Origin: Winogradskyella psychrotolerans
Lineage (GTDB): Bacteria > Bacteroidota > Bacteroidia > Flavobacteriales > Flavobacteriaceae
Reading direction: 5' to 3'
Assembly (NCBI RefSeq): GCF_018860545.1
Contig: NZ_JAHKPN010000002.1
Location: forward strand, 62,001 to 126,000
DNA length: 64,000 nucleotides
This document shows positions 55,993-64,000 of the stretch, in pieces (within the stretch, counting starts at the first letter, position 1; each line of letters begins with the position of its first letter). The notes under the pieces were generated by a model that saw only the letters and a list, made by a program, of their open reading frames with translations, did no database searches and had not been told where the DNA came from. Position numbers and translations under genes: made by a program.

Positions 55993-57795
55993 ATGAAAAC
56001 AAAACTTTTTCCGATAGCCCTTTTATTTTCAATTATTTCCGTAGCTCAAAACGGCATTAATTACAAAGCACTTATAATAGATGCTAATAATAACGTTGTA
56101 AACAATCAAAGTATTGATATGGTGTTTAACATTGAATTAGAAAACACAACTATTTACAGCGAGTCACAACAAATTACTACCGACGATAACGGAATTGCTA
56201 TTGCAGTCATTGGATCTGGCACAGTAATCAGTGGAGATTTCAATACTATTGATTGGAAAAGTGGTAATGCAGAACTCAATGTACAAATTGATTTAGGAGA
56301 TGGTTTTATAGACTTTGGAAACTCAGATTTTAATGCTGTGCCTTATGCAATACAAGCATTAAATATGGAAGGTCTAGAAACTCTTGATGAAGGAAATGGC
56401 TTAGGATGGAGATTGGTTGGTAGCAATCCAAATCATTATGGTGACATAGGGTTATACGCCGTTGATTTAAGTTATAATTTTACACCTTCATCTGTACGAG
56501 GTGCAACCGGAGCATATTCCATTGCATTAGGAAGTTTAACAGAAGCATCAGGAACGTATTCCACAGCTCTAGGACGGAACACCACAGCGTCAGAATCCTC
56601 TTCTACAGCAATGGGAAGTAACACAACAGCATCTGGTATTTCTTCCTTGGCATCAGGAAATTTTACTGAAGCAACTGGAAATTTTTCCATAGCAATGGGG
56701 GGGCAGACCACAGCAATAGGGGATTATACTGTCGCCATGGGAAGTCAAACAACAGCAGTAGGAGATTTTTCCGTAGCGCTAGGCAAAAATACAATAGCAC
56801 ATGATAATGGCACGGCAATGGGAAATGCAACCGAAGCCTCAGGATCATATTCTACAGCTATGGGGATTGATACCGAAGCCTCAGGAATTAGATCTACTGC
56901 AATGGGAAATGCAACCGAAGCTTCAGGAGGTTCTTCTACTGCAATGGGAAATAACACCATAGCTTCTGGGAGTTTTTCCTTAGCCACTGGAAGCTACACA
57001 TCTGCAACAGGTTTAAACTCTACTGCTATGGGAAATGGAACAACAGCCTATTCATATTTAGAAACAGTAATTGGGAGGTATAATACATCTTATACTCCCA
57101 ATAGCGTTAACGGATGGAATAACAATGATCGCTTATTTGTAATTGGAAATGGCGAAAGTGGTGCACCATCTAACGCTATGGTAGTATTAAAAAACGGAAA
57201 TACAGGTGTTGGTACAGATACCCCTCAAGAACTATTTCATATTTCTGGTGGCCGTTTACGCATTGGATCAGAGATTATTGAAGATGGAGGAAGTGATATT
57301 TTAGCGTTTAGTTCTAGTTTAGTTCCTACAGAAGATGAAACAGATCGTCTTGGGGGCCCAAACAGAAAGTGGTTAGATGTTTATGCAGCAAATGGAACTA
57401 TCCAAACCTCAGATAGACGCAGTAAAACTAACATCATTGAATTAAAATATGGATTAGAAGAAGTTCTAAAAATGCAACCTGTAAGCTTTAATTGGAAAAA
57501 CAAGAACAATCCAGACACTAAATTAGGACTTATTGCACAAGACCTCCAAATTTTAATCCCTGAAGTGATCCATTCTCATATCTGGGAAAAAGATGAAGCA
57601 TCTGGAGTATTAACTAAAAAAGAGTTAGACCGCTTAGGGGTTTATTATTCCGATTTAGTACCTGTTTTAATCAAAGCCATTCAAGAGCAGAACAAAATAA
57701 TTGAAACTCAAGGTGCGGAAATAAAAGCTTCAAAAACGGATTATGAAGCCTTGTTATCTCGTATCGAAATTATTGAATCTAAATCCTCAAATTAA
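55993..57795 (+). CDS. Secreted YadA-head-like fibre protein with S74 chaperone domain (paralogue 1)
   Basis: 600 residues: signal peptide (1-18, ISVAQ), N-terminal shared domain (about 19-130), about 14 tandem 14-residue YadA-head-type repeats (about 170-360; for example EASGSYSTAMGIDTEASGI), a linker ending NGNTGVGTDTPQELFHISGG, and an S74 domain (about 470-575) with QTSDRRSKTNI and TKLGLIAQDLQILIPEV, then a short coiled-coil tail. YadA-head repeats form left-handed trimeric beta-rolls in adhesins. It starts one base after the preceding stop. Confidence 0.88.
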   Translation: MKTKLFPIALLFSIISVAQNGINYKALIIDANNNVVNNQSIDMVFNIELENTTIYSESQQITTDDNGIAIAVIGSGTVISGDFNTIDWKSGNAELNVQIDLGDGFIDFGNSDFNAVPYAIQALNMEGLETLDEGNGLGWRLVGSNPNHYGDIGLYAVDLSYNFTPSSVRGATGAYSIALGSLTEASGTYSTALGRNTTASESSSTAMGSNTTASGISSLASGNFTEATGNFSIAMGGQTTAIGDYTVAMGSQTTAVGDFSVALGKNTIAHDNGTAMGNATEASGSYSTAMGIDTEASGIRSTAMGNATEASGGSSTAMGNNTIASGSFSLATGSYTSATGLNSTAMGNGTTAYSYLETVIGRYNTSYTPNSVNGWNNNDRLFVIGNGESGAPSNAMVVLKNGNTGVGTDTPQELFHISGGRLRIGSEIIEDGGSDILAFSSSLVPTEDETDRLGGPNRKWLDVYAANGTIQTSDRRSKTNIIELKYGLEEVLKMQPVSFNWKNKNNPDTKLGLIAQDLQILIPEVIHSHIWEKDEASGVLTKKELDRLGVYYSDLVPVLIKAIQEQNKIIETQGAEIKASKTDYEALLSRIEIIESKSSN

Positions 57796-57801
57796 AAGAT
57801 A

Positions 57802-59370
57802 ATGAACTATTTAAACAAAACCCGTGGCTTGTCTCGAGAATTCAGAAAACAGCTTTCAACCCTAAAAATAATAGCGAATAAATCAACATTTGTATTTTTA
57901 ATTTTAACATGCTGTCCATTACTTTTATTAGCCCAATGGACGCAAATCGGGGACGATATTGATGGTGAATCTGCAAACGAACAATCGGGTTACGCTACAT
58001 GTTTAAGTGCAGATGGAAATACGATTGTAATTGGAGCGCCTTTTAATGCAGATAATGGTTCTGCTTCAGGACAAGTTAGAGTCTATGAAAACATTGCAAA
58101 TACATGGCAACTAAAAGGAACAGCTATTAATGGCGTTGAGATAAGCGATAAATTCGGTTTTTCTGTGAATATAAGTGGAGATGGTAATATCATAGCTGTT
58201 GGTGCGCCAGACAGTAATGCCAATGGATTTGAATCTGGAGAAGTTCGTGTTTTTCAGTTTCAAGGTACAAATTGGGTTCCACTGGGCGCAAGTATTATTG
58301 GAGATGCATGGGGTGATCATTCTGGGTATGCTATTAGTCTTAGCAAGGATGGAAATCGACTTGCTATTGGGGCACCAGATAACCATGTAGTAGAAGGTGA
58401 AGGTAGTAATCATGGGCAAGTACGTATTTATGAAAATCAAAATGATAACTGGGTACAATTAGGCAATGATATTATTGGTGAAAACCCTGAAGACAATTCT
58501 GGGTTTGCCGTAAGCTTTAACGAAGATGGAAGTATTGTTTCTATAGGTGCTCCAAATAACACCAATACCATACAAGGTGCTGGCCACGTAAGAGTTTATA
58601 ATTATGATGCTAACAATTGGGTACAAATAGGAGAAGATATTGACGGTACAACATTGAACGATAAATTTGGAGGAGCTGTAAGCTTAAACAACCAAGGTAA
58701 TATTCTCGCAGTTGGTGCACAGGATCACAACGGAATTGGTCAGGTTCGTGTTTTTGAAAATATAACCAATACATGGGTGCAAATAGGTAATGATATTGAT
58801 GGTGAAGCTGTAGGTGATGAGTTTGGTATATCGGTAAGTCTTAACGCCAATGGAAATATTCTTGCTGTTGGAGCGCGACATAATAGTGAATTTGCAACAG
58901 ATGCTGGTCATACTAAAATTTATAGAAACGCATCTGGTAATTGGCAACAAATAGGAGAAGACATTAATGGAGAGGCCATTCAAGATCGATCTGGTGTATC
59001 AGTTAGTCTTAATGCAAATGGTTCTATTGTAGCCATTGGAGCTTATCTTAATGATGATAATGGCAATAATTCTGGACACGTACGTCTATTTTCAAATACT
59101 AATATTCTAAATATTGACACTGTTAGTCCTAAAAGCCAACTCATTGCTTTTCCTAATCCTACTTCTACCCAATTAAACATTAAATTAGAAAAAACAATCA
59201 ACCAATCTATAGTACAACTCTTCAATGTTGAAGGCAAATTATTGTATTCAAAAGCGTATGCCAATACAGAAAATATTGCTATTAACATGGCTTCTTTTTC
59301 AAATGGCATCTATGTTTTAAAATTACAACTAAACGACTCACAAAAAATTTTAAAAGTAATCAAGCAATAA
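57802..59370 (+). CDS. Secreted beta-propeller-like repeat protein with T9SS sorting domain
   Basis: 522 residues. The N-terminus is unusually long and basic (about 30 residues) before a hydrophobic signal (FVFLILTCCPLLLLAQ). About seven repeats of 50-58 residues follow (WVQIGDDIDGE, SVSLNANGNILAVGA, GHVRVYEN), resembling FG-GAP/integrin-alpha-type propeller blades. The final 75 residues are a T9SS sorting domain (LIAFPNPTSTQLNIKL to QKILKVIKQ). It sits between two S74 fibre genes, six bases after the first, in the same operon. Confidence 0.86.
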   Translation: MNYLNKTRGLSREFRKQLSTLKIIANKSTFVFLILTCCPLLLLAQWTQIGDDIDGESANEQSGYATCLSADGNTIVIGAPFNADNGSASGQVRVYENIANTWQLKGTAINGVEISDKFGFSVNISGDGNIIAVGAPDSNANGFESGEVRVFQFQGTNWVPLGASIIGDAWGDHSGYAISLSKDGNRLAIGAPDNHVVEGEGSNHGQVRIYENQNDNWVQLGNDIIGENPEDNSGFAVSFNEDGSIVSIGAPNNTNTIQGAGHVRVYNYDANNWVQIGEDIDGTTLNDKFGGAVSLNNQGNILAVGAQDHNGIGQVRVFENITNTWVQIGNDIDGEAVGDEFGISVSLNANGNILAVGARHNSEFATDAGHTKIYRNASGNWQQIGEDINGEAIQDRSGVSVSLNANGSIVAIGAYLNDDNGNNSGHVRLFSNTNILNIDTVSPKSQLIAFPNPTSTQLNIKLEKTINQSIVQLFNVEGKLLYSKAYANTENIAINMASFSNGIYVLKLQLNDSQKILKVIKQ

Positions 59371-59380
59371 AATGCTATGA
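59366..59380 (+). repeat. 15-base spacer copy shared with the junction before 54435
   Basis: AATAAAATGCTATGA occurs here and at 54424-54438. At 54435 its ATG starts a real gene; here the equivalent ATG opens only a six-codon dead end. This is a likely scar of gene duplication inside the operon. Confidence 0.55.
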
Positions 59381-59408
59381 TTAAGGTAGAACGATAAAAA
59401 AATTAAAG

Positions 59409-61517
59409 ATGAAAAGATATATACTTTTTGTAGTCCTTTTTCTTTCAGCACTAGGATATACACAGAACGGGATTAATTATAAAGCACTCATTAAGGATAA
59501 CCAAGGAAACGTTGTTGCAAACAGTTCTATTCTGATAAAATTCAAAATTTTAGAAAGTGATGCATTAACCAGTGTATATGAAGAAAGCCACACACCAACT
59601 ACAGATATAAACGGAATTATAATTGTAAACATTGGAGAGGGTTCAATAATCAGCGGAATTTTTGACGATATAAATTGGGGAAGTGATGAGCATTTTTTAA
59701 ACGTTAAAATAAACACAGGTTCAGGATTTGTAGATATGGGAACGACGCAGTTCTCTGTTGTTCCTTATGCTTTTCATGCAAAAAAGGCAGCAAACGTTAA
59801 GGGACTTGAACCAATTGACGAAGGTAATGGTGTTGGTTGGAGGTTAATAGGCAGAAACAGTAGTAATTATGACAGCATAGGCTATAACGCCATAGACTTA
59901 AGTTTTGTAGATGATCAAAATCTAGGATTAGGAGCAACAGGAAATTACGCTTTTAGTTTAGGACACAATGGCACAGCCTCAGGCGAACACGCTTTAACTT
60001 TTGGCAACCAAAATTATGCCTTAAACGATTATACAATCGCTTTAGGAAATAATAATGTAGTTTCTGGTTTAAATAGTACAGCTATTGGAGGTATTAACCA
60101 AGTGATTGGTGATTATGCATTTGCTGCTGGTTTGCAAAATGTAGCTTCAGAAAATGGCGCAGTCGCTATGGGTATAAATTCATTTGCTACAGCGGAAAAT
60201 GCCATAGCTATTGGGTTAAATGCTTCTGCTACTACTTCAGGAGCTTTAGCCATAGGTAGAGGGGTTGTGTCATCTGGAGATGCGTCTACTGCACTAGGAT
60301 ATATGACGGAATCATCTGGACAAGGAGCTACTGCATTAGGAATTGACACAGAAGCATTTGGGATGTCTTCACTGGCTGTAGGATTCAGTTCTATAGCTTC
60401 TTCAAGTTATTCTACAGCTATAGGGTATGAAACTAAAGCCTCAGGAATTGCCTCAATAGCCATTGGAAATAAAAGTGAAGCTTCTGATTTTGCTTGCTTA
60501 GCAGCAGGAAATAATACTATTGCCTCTGGAAGCAATGCCACAGCAATGGGATCTTGGACTAGAGCTCTAGGTCAAAGATCCACAACATTGGGTTCTTTCA
60601 CTGAAGCTTCTGATTTTGCATCTTTAGCAATGGGCAACCAAACACTTGCTTCTGGAGATAGTTCGGTAGCAATGGGTTATTTTTCTATAGCTTCAGGAGA
60701 TTACTCTACTGCTATTGGAATTAATACAATAGCGCAATCATATGCACAAACAGCTCTTGGACGTCATAATATTCCATTTGGTGATTCTGATAACTGGGTA
60801 GATACTAACCCATTGTTTACAATTGGTAATGGAACAGAAGCAAATAAACGGAATGCACTAACTGTTTTAAAAAACGGAAATGTAGGTATAGGCACACATA
60901 CGCCACAAGAACTATTACATATCTCTGGTGGTCGTTTACGGATTGGCGACGAAATCATCGAAGACGGAGGAAACGATGTTTTGGCATTTGGTTCTAGTTT
61001 AGTACCCACTGTTGATGAAGGAGACCGTTTAGGAGGTCCAAATCGAAGATGGTTTGATGTCTATGCAGCAAATGGAATGATTCAAACTTCAGACAGAAGA
61101 AGCAAAACTAACATCGCAAATTTAAACTATGGTTTAGCCGAAGTCTTAAAAATGCAACCTGTAAGCTTTAATTGGAAAAACAAGAACAATCCAGACACCA
61201 AGTTAGGACTCATTGCTCAAGACCTTCAGGTATTAGTCCCAGAAGTCGTCCAGGCACATATCTGGGAAAAAGATAAAGTCTCTGGAGTATTATCCAAAAA
61301 AGAACTAGATCGATTAGGCGTGTATTATTCAGATTTAGTACCTGTACTCATCAATGCTATAAAAGAACAACAAGCTCTAATTAATGCTTTAAAATTAAGC
61401 TTAGACCAACAAAAAAGTACAATAACTAACCAAGAAAACATCGGTTTGGATCAAGCTAAGGCGTTAGAATCTCTTTTAAATAGAGTCAATATTTTAGAAC
61501 AAACAAATAATCAATAA
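59409..61517 (+). CDS. Secreted YadA-head-like fibre protein with S74 chaperone domain (paralogue 2)
   Basis: 702 residues, same plan as the protein from 55993: signal peptide (1-19, GYTQ), shared N-terminal domain (about 20-135, very close to that of the 54435 protein), roughly 20 YadA-head repeats (about 170-455; ASSSYSTAIGYETKASGIAS), NGNVGIGTHTPQELLHISGG, S74 domain (about 555-660, QTSDRRSKTNI) and a C-terminal coiled coil. A 52-base run within the S74 coding region is identical to the other paralogue, showing recent duplication or gene conversion. Confidence 0.88.
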   Translation: MKRYILFVVLFLSALGYTQNGINYKALIKDNQGNVVANSSILIKFKILESDALTSVYEESHTPTTDINGIIIVNIGEGSIISGIFDDINWGSDEHFLNVKINTGSGFVDMGTTQFSVVPYAFHAKKAANVKGLEPIDEGNGVGWRLIGRNSSNYDSIGYNAIDLSFVDDQNLGLGATGNYAFSLGHNGTASGEHALTFGNQNYALNDYTIALGNNNVVSGLNSTAIGGINQVIGDYAFAAGLQNVASENGAVAMGINSFATAENAIAIGLNASATTSGALAIGRGVVSSGDASTALGYMTESSGQGATALGIDTEAFGMSSLAVGFSSIASSSYSTAIGYETKASGIASIAIGNKSEASDFACLAAGNNTIASGSNATAMGSWTRALGQRSTTLGSFTEASDFASLAMGNQTLASGDSSVAMGYFSIASGDYSTAIGINTIAQSYAQTALGRHNIPFGDSDNWVDTNPLFTIGNGTEANKRNALTVLKNGNVGIGTHTPQELLHISGGRLRIGDEIIEDGGNDVLAFGSSLVPTVDEGDRLGGPNRRWFDVYAANGMIQTSDRRSKTNIANLNYGLAEVLKMQPVSFNWKNKNNPDTKLGLIAQDLQVLVPEVVQAHIWEKDKVSGVLSKKELDRLGVYYSDLVPVLINAIKEQQALINALKLSLDQQKSTITNQENIGLDQAKALESLLNRVNILEQTNNQ

Positions 61518-61526
61518 GCAGAAATT

Positions 61527-61940
61527 ATGAAAACATTAGAAATAGTTGCCATTGTTTTCCTTTCAATACTATCCTTCTCTTGTAGTAATGATGATGATTC
61601 TTCAAATAATACATTACCTACAACTTTAGACTTACTCTCTTCTGGTACATGGTACTTCGAGTCAAAATCACAAGCAGGTTATACAGCATGTCAAAAAGAA
61701 AGCTCTATCGATTTTATGGTTGACGGAAGTACCATCATTAAAATCGTTGAAGAAAGTATGGATGGTTGCGAGTTAGTTGAAACCATCAACACCAATTATA
61801 TATTAGACGCATCAACAATTACTATTAATTTCGTTGATGATATTCTTTTTGGTATTGTTACCTACGATGCTTCCTTACAAACATTAATCATAACAGAAAA
61901 TGGAGGAGGTTTTATTATTCTTGATAAAGTACAGGGATAA
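61527..61940 (+). CDS. Lipocalin-like lipoprotein
   Basis: 137 residues: lipoprotein signal with lipobox SFSC (Cys about 19), Asp/Ser linker, then a single beta-barrel-like domain (LLSSGTWYFESKSQAGYTAC to ILDKV) with the short-strand pattern of lipocalin-like domains in Bacteroidota surface lipoproteins. It follows the second YadA-like gene by nine bases and is probably cotranscribed. Ligand unknown. Confidence 0.78.
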   Translation: MKTLEIVAIVFLSILSFSCSNDDDSSNNTLPTTLDLLSSGTWYFESKSQAGYTACQKESSIDFMVDGSTIIKIVEESMDGCELVETINTNYILDASTITINFVDDILFGIVTYDASLQTLIITENGGGFIILDKVQG

Positions 61941-61962
61941 ATAGAACAAAGAAAAAGATTTT

Positions 61963-62499
61963 ATGCAAAAAATTATTTACTACGTGGCAAGTTCACTTGA
62001 CGGATTCATTGCTGGAAAAAATGACGATATAAGTCAGTTTATATTAAAAGGAAAAGGTGTTGAAAAATATAGAGCAGATCTATTAAATTTTAAAACCGTC
62101 ATTATGGGAAGAAGGACTTATGAGTTTGGTTTTCAATACGGACTTCAACCAGGGCAACCCGCCTATCCCCATATGGAACATTTTATTTTTTCAGATACAT
62201 TGAAAATCGAAAATTTAGCTGACTCTGTTCATATTGAAAAAAGATCCTTAGACCGAATTAAGGACATCAAAGCAAATTCTAAAACAGATATTTACCTGTG
62301 TGGAGGTGGTGAATTTGCAGGTTGGTTACTCAACCATGGACTAATTGACCAACTTAAACTGAAACTAAATCCCATAATTTTAAAAGATGGCATCAAACTA
62401 TTTGGTAACTCAACCAATAACACAAAATGGAATTTAATCAAAAACGAATCTTTTGAAGATGGACTTAAAATATTGACATATAATAAGCAAAAGCACTAA
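61963..62499 (+). CDS. Dihydrofolate reductase-fold (RibD C-terminal-like) protein
   Basis: 178 residues starting MQKIIYYVASSLDGFIAGKN, the usual opening of the YyaP/YwjB-like RibD-C family. VIMGRRTYEFG and IYLCGGGEFAGWLLNHGLID match the NADPH-site strands. Substrate unknown; not the essential DHFR. It lies 22 bases after the lipocalin-like gene and before a hairpin, so it appears to be the last gene of the operon, an odd cytoplasmic partner for surface-protein genes. Confidence 0.88.
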   Translation: MQKIIYYVASSLDGFIAGKNDDISQFILKGKGVEKYRADLLNFKTVIMGRRTYEFGFQYGLQPGQPAYPHMEHFIFSDTLKIENLADSVHIEKRSLDRIKDIKANSKTDIYLCGGGEFAGWLLNHGLIDQLKLKLNPIILKDGIKLFGNSTNNTKWNLIKNESFEDGLKILTYNKQKH

Positions 62500-62507
62500 C
62501 CGCTATC

Positions 62508-62532
62508 AGCTCTTTAGTTAATAGAGCTTTAT
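62508..62532 (+). terminator. Weak hairpin ending the fibre operon
   Basis: AGCTCT and AGAGCT pair across TTAGTTAAT, followed by TTTAT, just after the stop at 62499. Confidence 0.5.
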
Positions 62533-62674
62533 AAACTGCTTTGCTAAAAGCCTACTTTCCTACTAAGCTATTATCACTTAAAAATTCACTTCTTTATTAC
62601 AAACCAAAACGTGTTTGTTCTATTAAAGTGACAAGTGACCATACAAATTATTTAAAATTAAAAAGCCCAAAATC

Positions 62675-63568
62675 ATGAATAATAAGCAAAATTCACTGAA
62701 CACATTAGATGAAATTAAAGCCATAAGTTTTTTTTCAACATCACTTTATCATAAAAATTCGGTAGAAGAAGTCCTTTGGGACATTACCAAAAATGTCATC
62801 CAGCAATTAGGGTTTGTAGATTGCGTTATCTATGTTTTTGATAAAGAAAAAGGCGTATTACACCAAAAAGCTGCATACGGACAAAAAAACCCTTATGAAG
62901 AGGTCATTTATAATCAATTAGAAATCCTTTTGGGCAACGGCATTGTAGGCAGTGTCGCTAAAACTAAAAAGCCCGAACTTATTCCAAATACAAAATATGA
63001 TAGTCGCTATATTATAGACGACGAGGAACGATCTTCTGAAATCTGCATCCCAATAGTAATGGACGATACGCTTTTTGGAGTTATTGATTCTGAACATCCT
63101 GAAGCAAATTTCTTTAATGAAAAACACTTACATCTGCTTACCATAATTGCCACTTTATGTGCACAAAAAATAAAAGAAATTCAGACTAAAACACGTAAGC
63201 CTTTTACCCGCGCTAATCACTATTTTAAAAAATTGGAAAGCCTAATGCAATTCAGAAAGATCTATAGAAATCCGTATTTAACACTTTCTTCAACTGCTGA
63301 AGATTTGGGAATTTCGGCTTGCTATCTTTCCAGTATGATAAACAATTTATTGAATAAAAGTTTTATCGATTTTATAAACGAATACCGTATAGAGGATGTA
63401 AAGAACAATCTTCATTCCGAAGAATTTTCGGGTTACACCATCGTTTCTGTAGGTTTAGAAGCCGGTTTTAACTCAAAATCCGCTTTTTATTCGGCTTTTA
63501 AAAAACATACAGGTCTAACACCAATGGCTTATAAAAGTCAATCGGTTTTAAAGTGTCGTCATTCATAA
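62675..63568 (+). CDS. GAF-domain AraC-family transcriptional regulator
   Basis: 297 residues: GAF sensor domain (about 15-165; VIQQLGFVDCVIYVFDKEKG, GNGIVGSVAKTKKPELIPNT, ICIPIVMDDTLFGVIDSEHP) and a C-terminal AraC-type helix-turn-helix (about 195-292; LTLSSTAEDLGISACYLSSM, VGLEAGFNSKSAFYSAFKKH). It is cytoplasmic and may sense a small molecule or redox state. It is monocistronic after a 175-base spacer with the fibre-operon hairpin. Targets unknown. Confidence 0.9.
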   Translation: MNNKQNSLNTLDEIKAISFFSTSLYHKNSVEEVLWDITKNVIQQLGFVDCVIYVFDKEKGVLHQKAAYGQKNPYEEVIYNQLEILLGNGIVGSVAKTKKPELIPNTKYDSRYIIDDEERSSEICIPIVMDDTLFGVIDSEHPEANFFNEKHLHLLTIIATLCAQKIKEIQTKTRKPFTRANHYFKKLESLMQFRKIYRNPYLTLSSTAEDLGISACYLSSMINNLLNKSFIDFINEYRIEDVKNNLHSEEFSGYTIVSVGLEAGFNSKSAFYSAFKKHTGLTPMAYKSQSVLKCRHS

Positions 63569-63862
63569 TATACTTAATGGTTCTACCCAAAGCGTGTAGA
63601 ATATGAATTGTTCGATTCAAATTTTTATCGTTTAACGGAATTCCTTCACATAGTGTTTGCTATTTAGTTGACCACCAATGGGTTGATTATTAAACCTATG
63701 TGTATAGATTATAGTTTTCAATGAAGAGAGAAGTGGAGAGTAAGGATTAAAACTAAATAACATAAAAAGGTTGTCCTAATTCTTTAAGACTCAAATATTC
63801 AGGACATTACTCTTTTAATTAGGGCCTAAGTTTGGATTATTAATCATATAAAATTAAATGTT
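63569..63862. other. 294-base spacer with promoter of the last gene
   Basis: No gene seen. TAAGTTTG at 63827-63834 matches TAnnTTTG, 28 bases before the ATG of the lipoprotein at 63863. Confidence 0.45.
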
Positions 63863-64000
63863 ATGAAATTTAAAACAAATTTATTAAGACCTATTTTACG
63901 TATGTTGTTCATATCCCTTCTTTTTTTCAGCTGCTCGCCTGAAGATGGAAACGATGGAATAGATGGAATTGACGGCATTGATGGTGCTGACGGTGCTGAC
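63863..64000 (+). CDS. Collagen-like lipoprotein, 5' part only
   Basis: 46 codons before the window ends. A signal sequence with lipobox FFSC (Cys about 24) is followed by SPEDGNDGIDGIDGIDGADG, a Gly-x-y repeat of the bacterial collagen-like type. The downstream domain, often a surface or YadA/S74-type module in relatives, lies beyond the window. Confidence 0.8.
   Translation, partial: MKFKTNLLRPILRMLFISLLFFSCSPEDGNDGIDGIDGIDGADGAD

Noticed and set aside
56500-57060. Regular short DNA repeats that could suggest a CRISPR array or satellite
   Set aside because: Periodicity is 42 bases in frame and encodes YadA-head repeats of 14 residues; repeats vary and are not separated by unique spacers.
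54435-61517. Prophage tail-fibre region
   Set aside because: S74 domains and repeats are phage-like, but signal peptides, T9SS and lipoprotein neighbours and the absence of any capsid, tail, integrase or lysis gene argue for host surface proteins.

Overview
The window is an AT-rich chromosomal segment of a Bacteroidota bacterium, almost certainly a marine or aquatic Flavobacteriaceae member. The evidence is several proteins with C-terminal type IX secretion (T9SS) sorting domains, Bacteroidota-type promoters (TAnnTTTG -7 boxes), an ECF sigma/FecR/TonB-receptor signalling trio, a hybrid two-component regulator with a beta-propeller sensor, and the gene order pdxA-yceD-rpmF-fabH-accB-accC. Neither window end is a gene boundary: a UvrD/RecB-like helicase runs off the left edge and a collagen-like lipoprotein off the right. 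I saw no tRNA, rRNA, CRISPR array, intact insertion sequence or phage structural module.

Layout. 1-5.3 kb: helicase, Mn-type superoxide dismutase, a GreA-like protein, monofunctional transglycosylase and an FAD oxidoreductase. 5.3-8.1 kb: a secreted zinc metalloprotease. 8.2-13.8 kb: fatty-acid and cofactor housekeeping genes (accC, accB, fabH, rpmF, yceD, pdxA, with ribE divergent). 13.8-20.2 kb: a small PID-CTERM-like protein, then a TonB receptor/FecR/ECF sigma operon facing two Asp-rich lipoprotein genes. 20.3-28.7 kb: an EcsC-family protein, then a LacI-type repressor divergent from a six-gene hexuronate operon (fructuronate reductase, uxuA, uxaC and a TRAP transporter dctPQM). It should import glucuronate and convert it to 2-keto-3-deoxygluconate (KDG). 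Two near-identical operators flank its -7 box.

28.7-45.3 kb, mostly minus strand: a leucine-rich-repeat protein, a 2635-residue secreted protein that joins a PhoD-type phosphatase to a PhoX-type phosphatase through LamG-like modules, two tandem di-heme cytochrome c peroxidases, a T9SS-exported protein, a TPR/AraC membrane regulator and a small orphan ORF. 45.4-47.9 kb: remnants of TRAP large-permease genes around an intact patatin. 47.9-49.2 kb: a DUF2130 protein.

49.3-62.5 kb is the most unusual block. A 1281-residue hybrid histidine kinase/response regulator/AraC protein sits between a T9SS gene and an apparent seven-gene operon. That operon encodes a 48-aa protein, three secreted fibre-like proteins ending in S74 intramolecular chaperone domains (two with YadA-head-like repeats), a T9SS repeat protein, a lipoprotein and a dihydrofolate-reductase-fold enzyme. 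Two matching direct-repeat sites (21-bp period) lie at the same distance upstream of the -7 regions of both flanking promoters, which suggests one dedicated regulatory circuit. A GAF/AraC regulator and the start of a collagen-like lipoprotein end the window.
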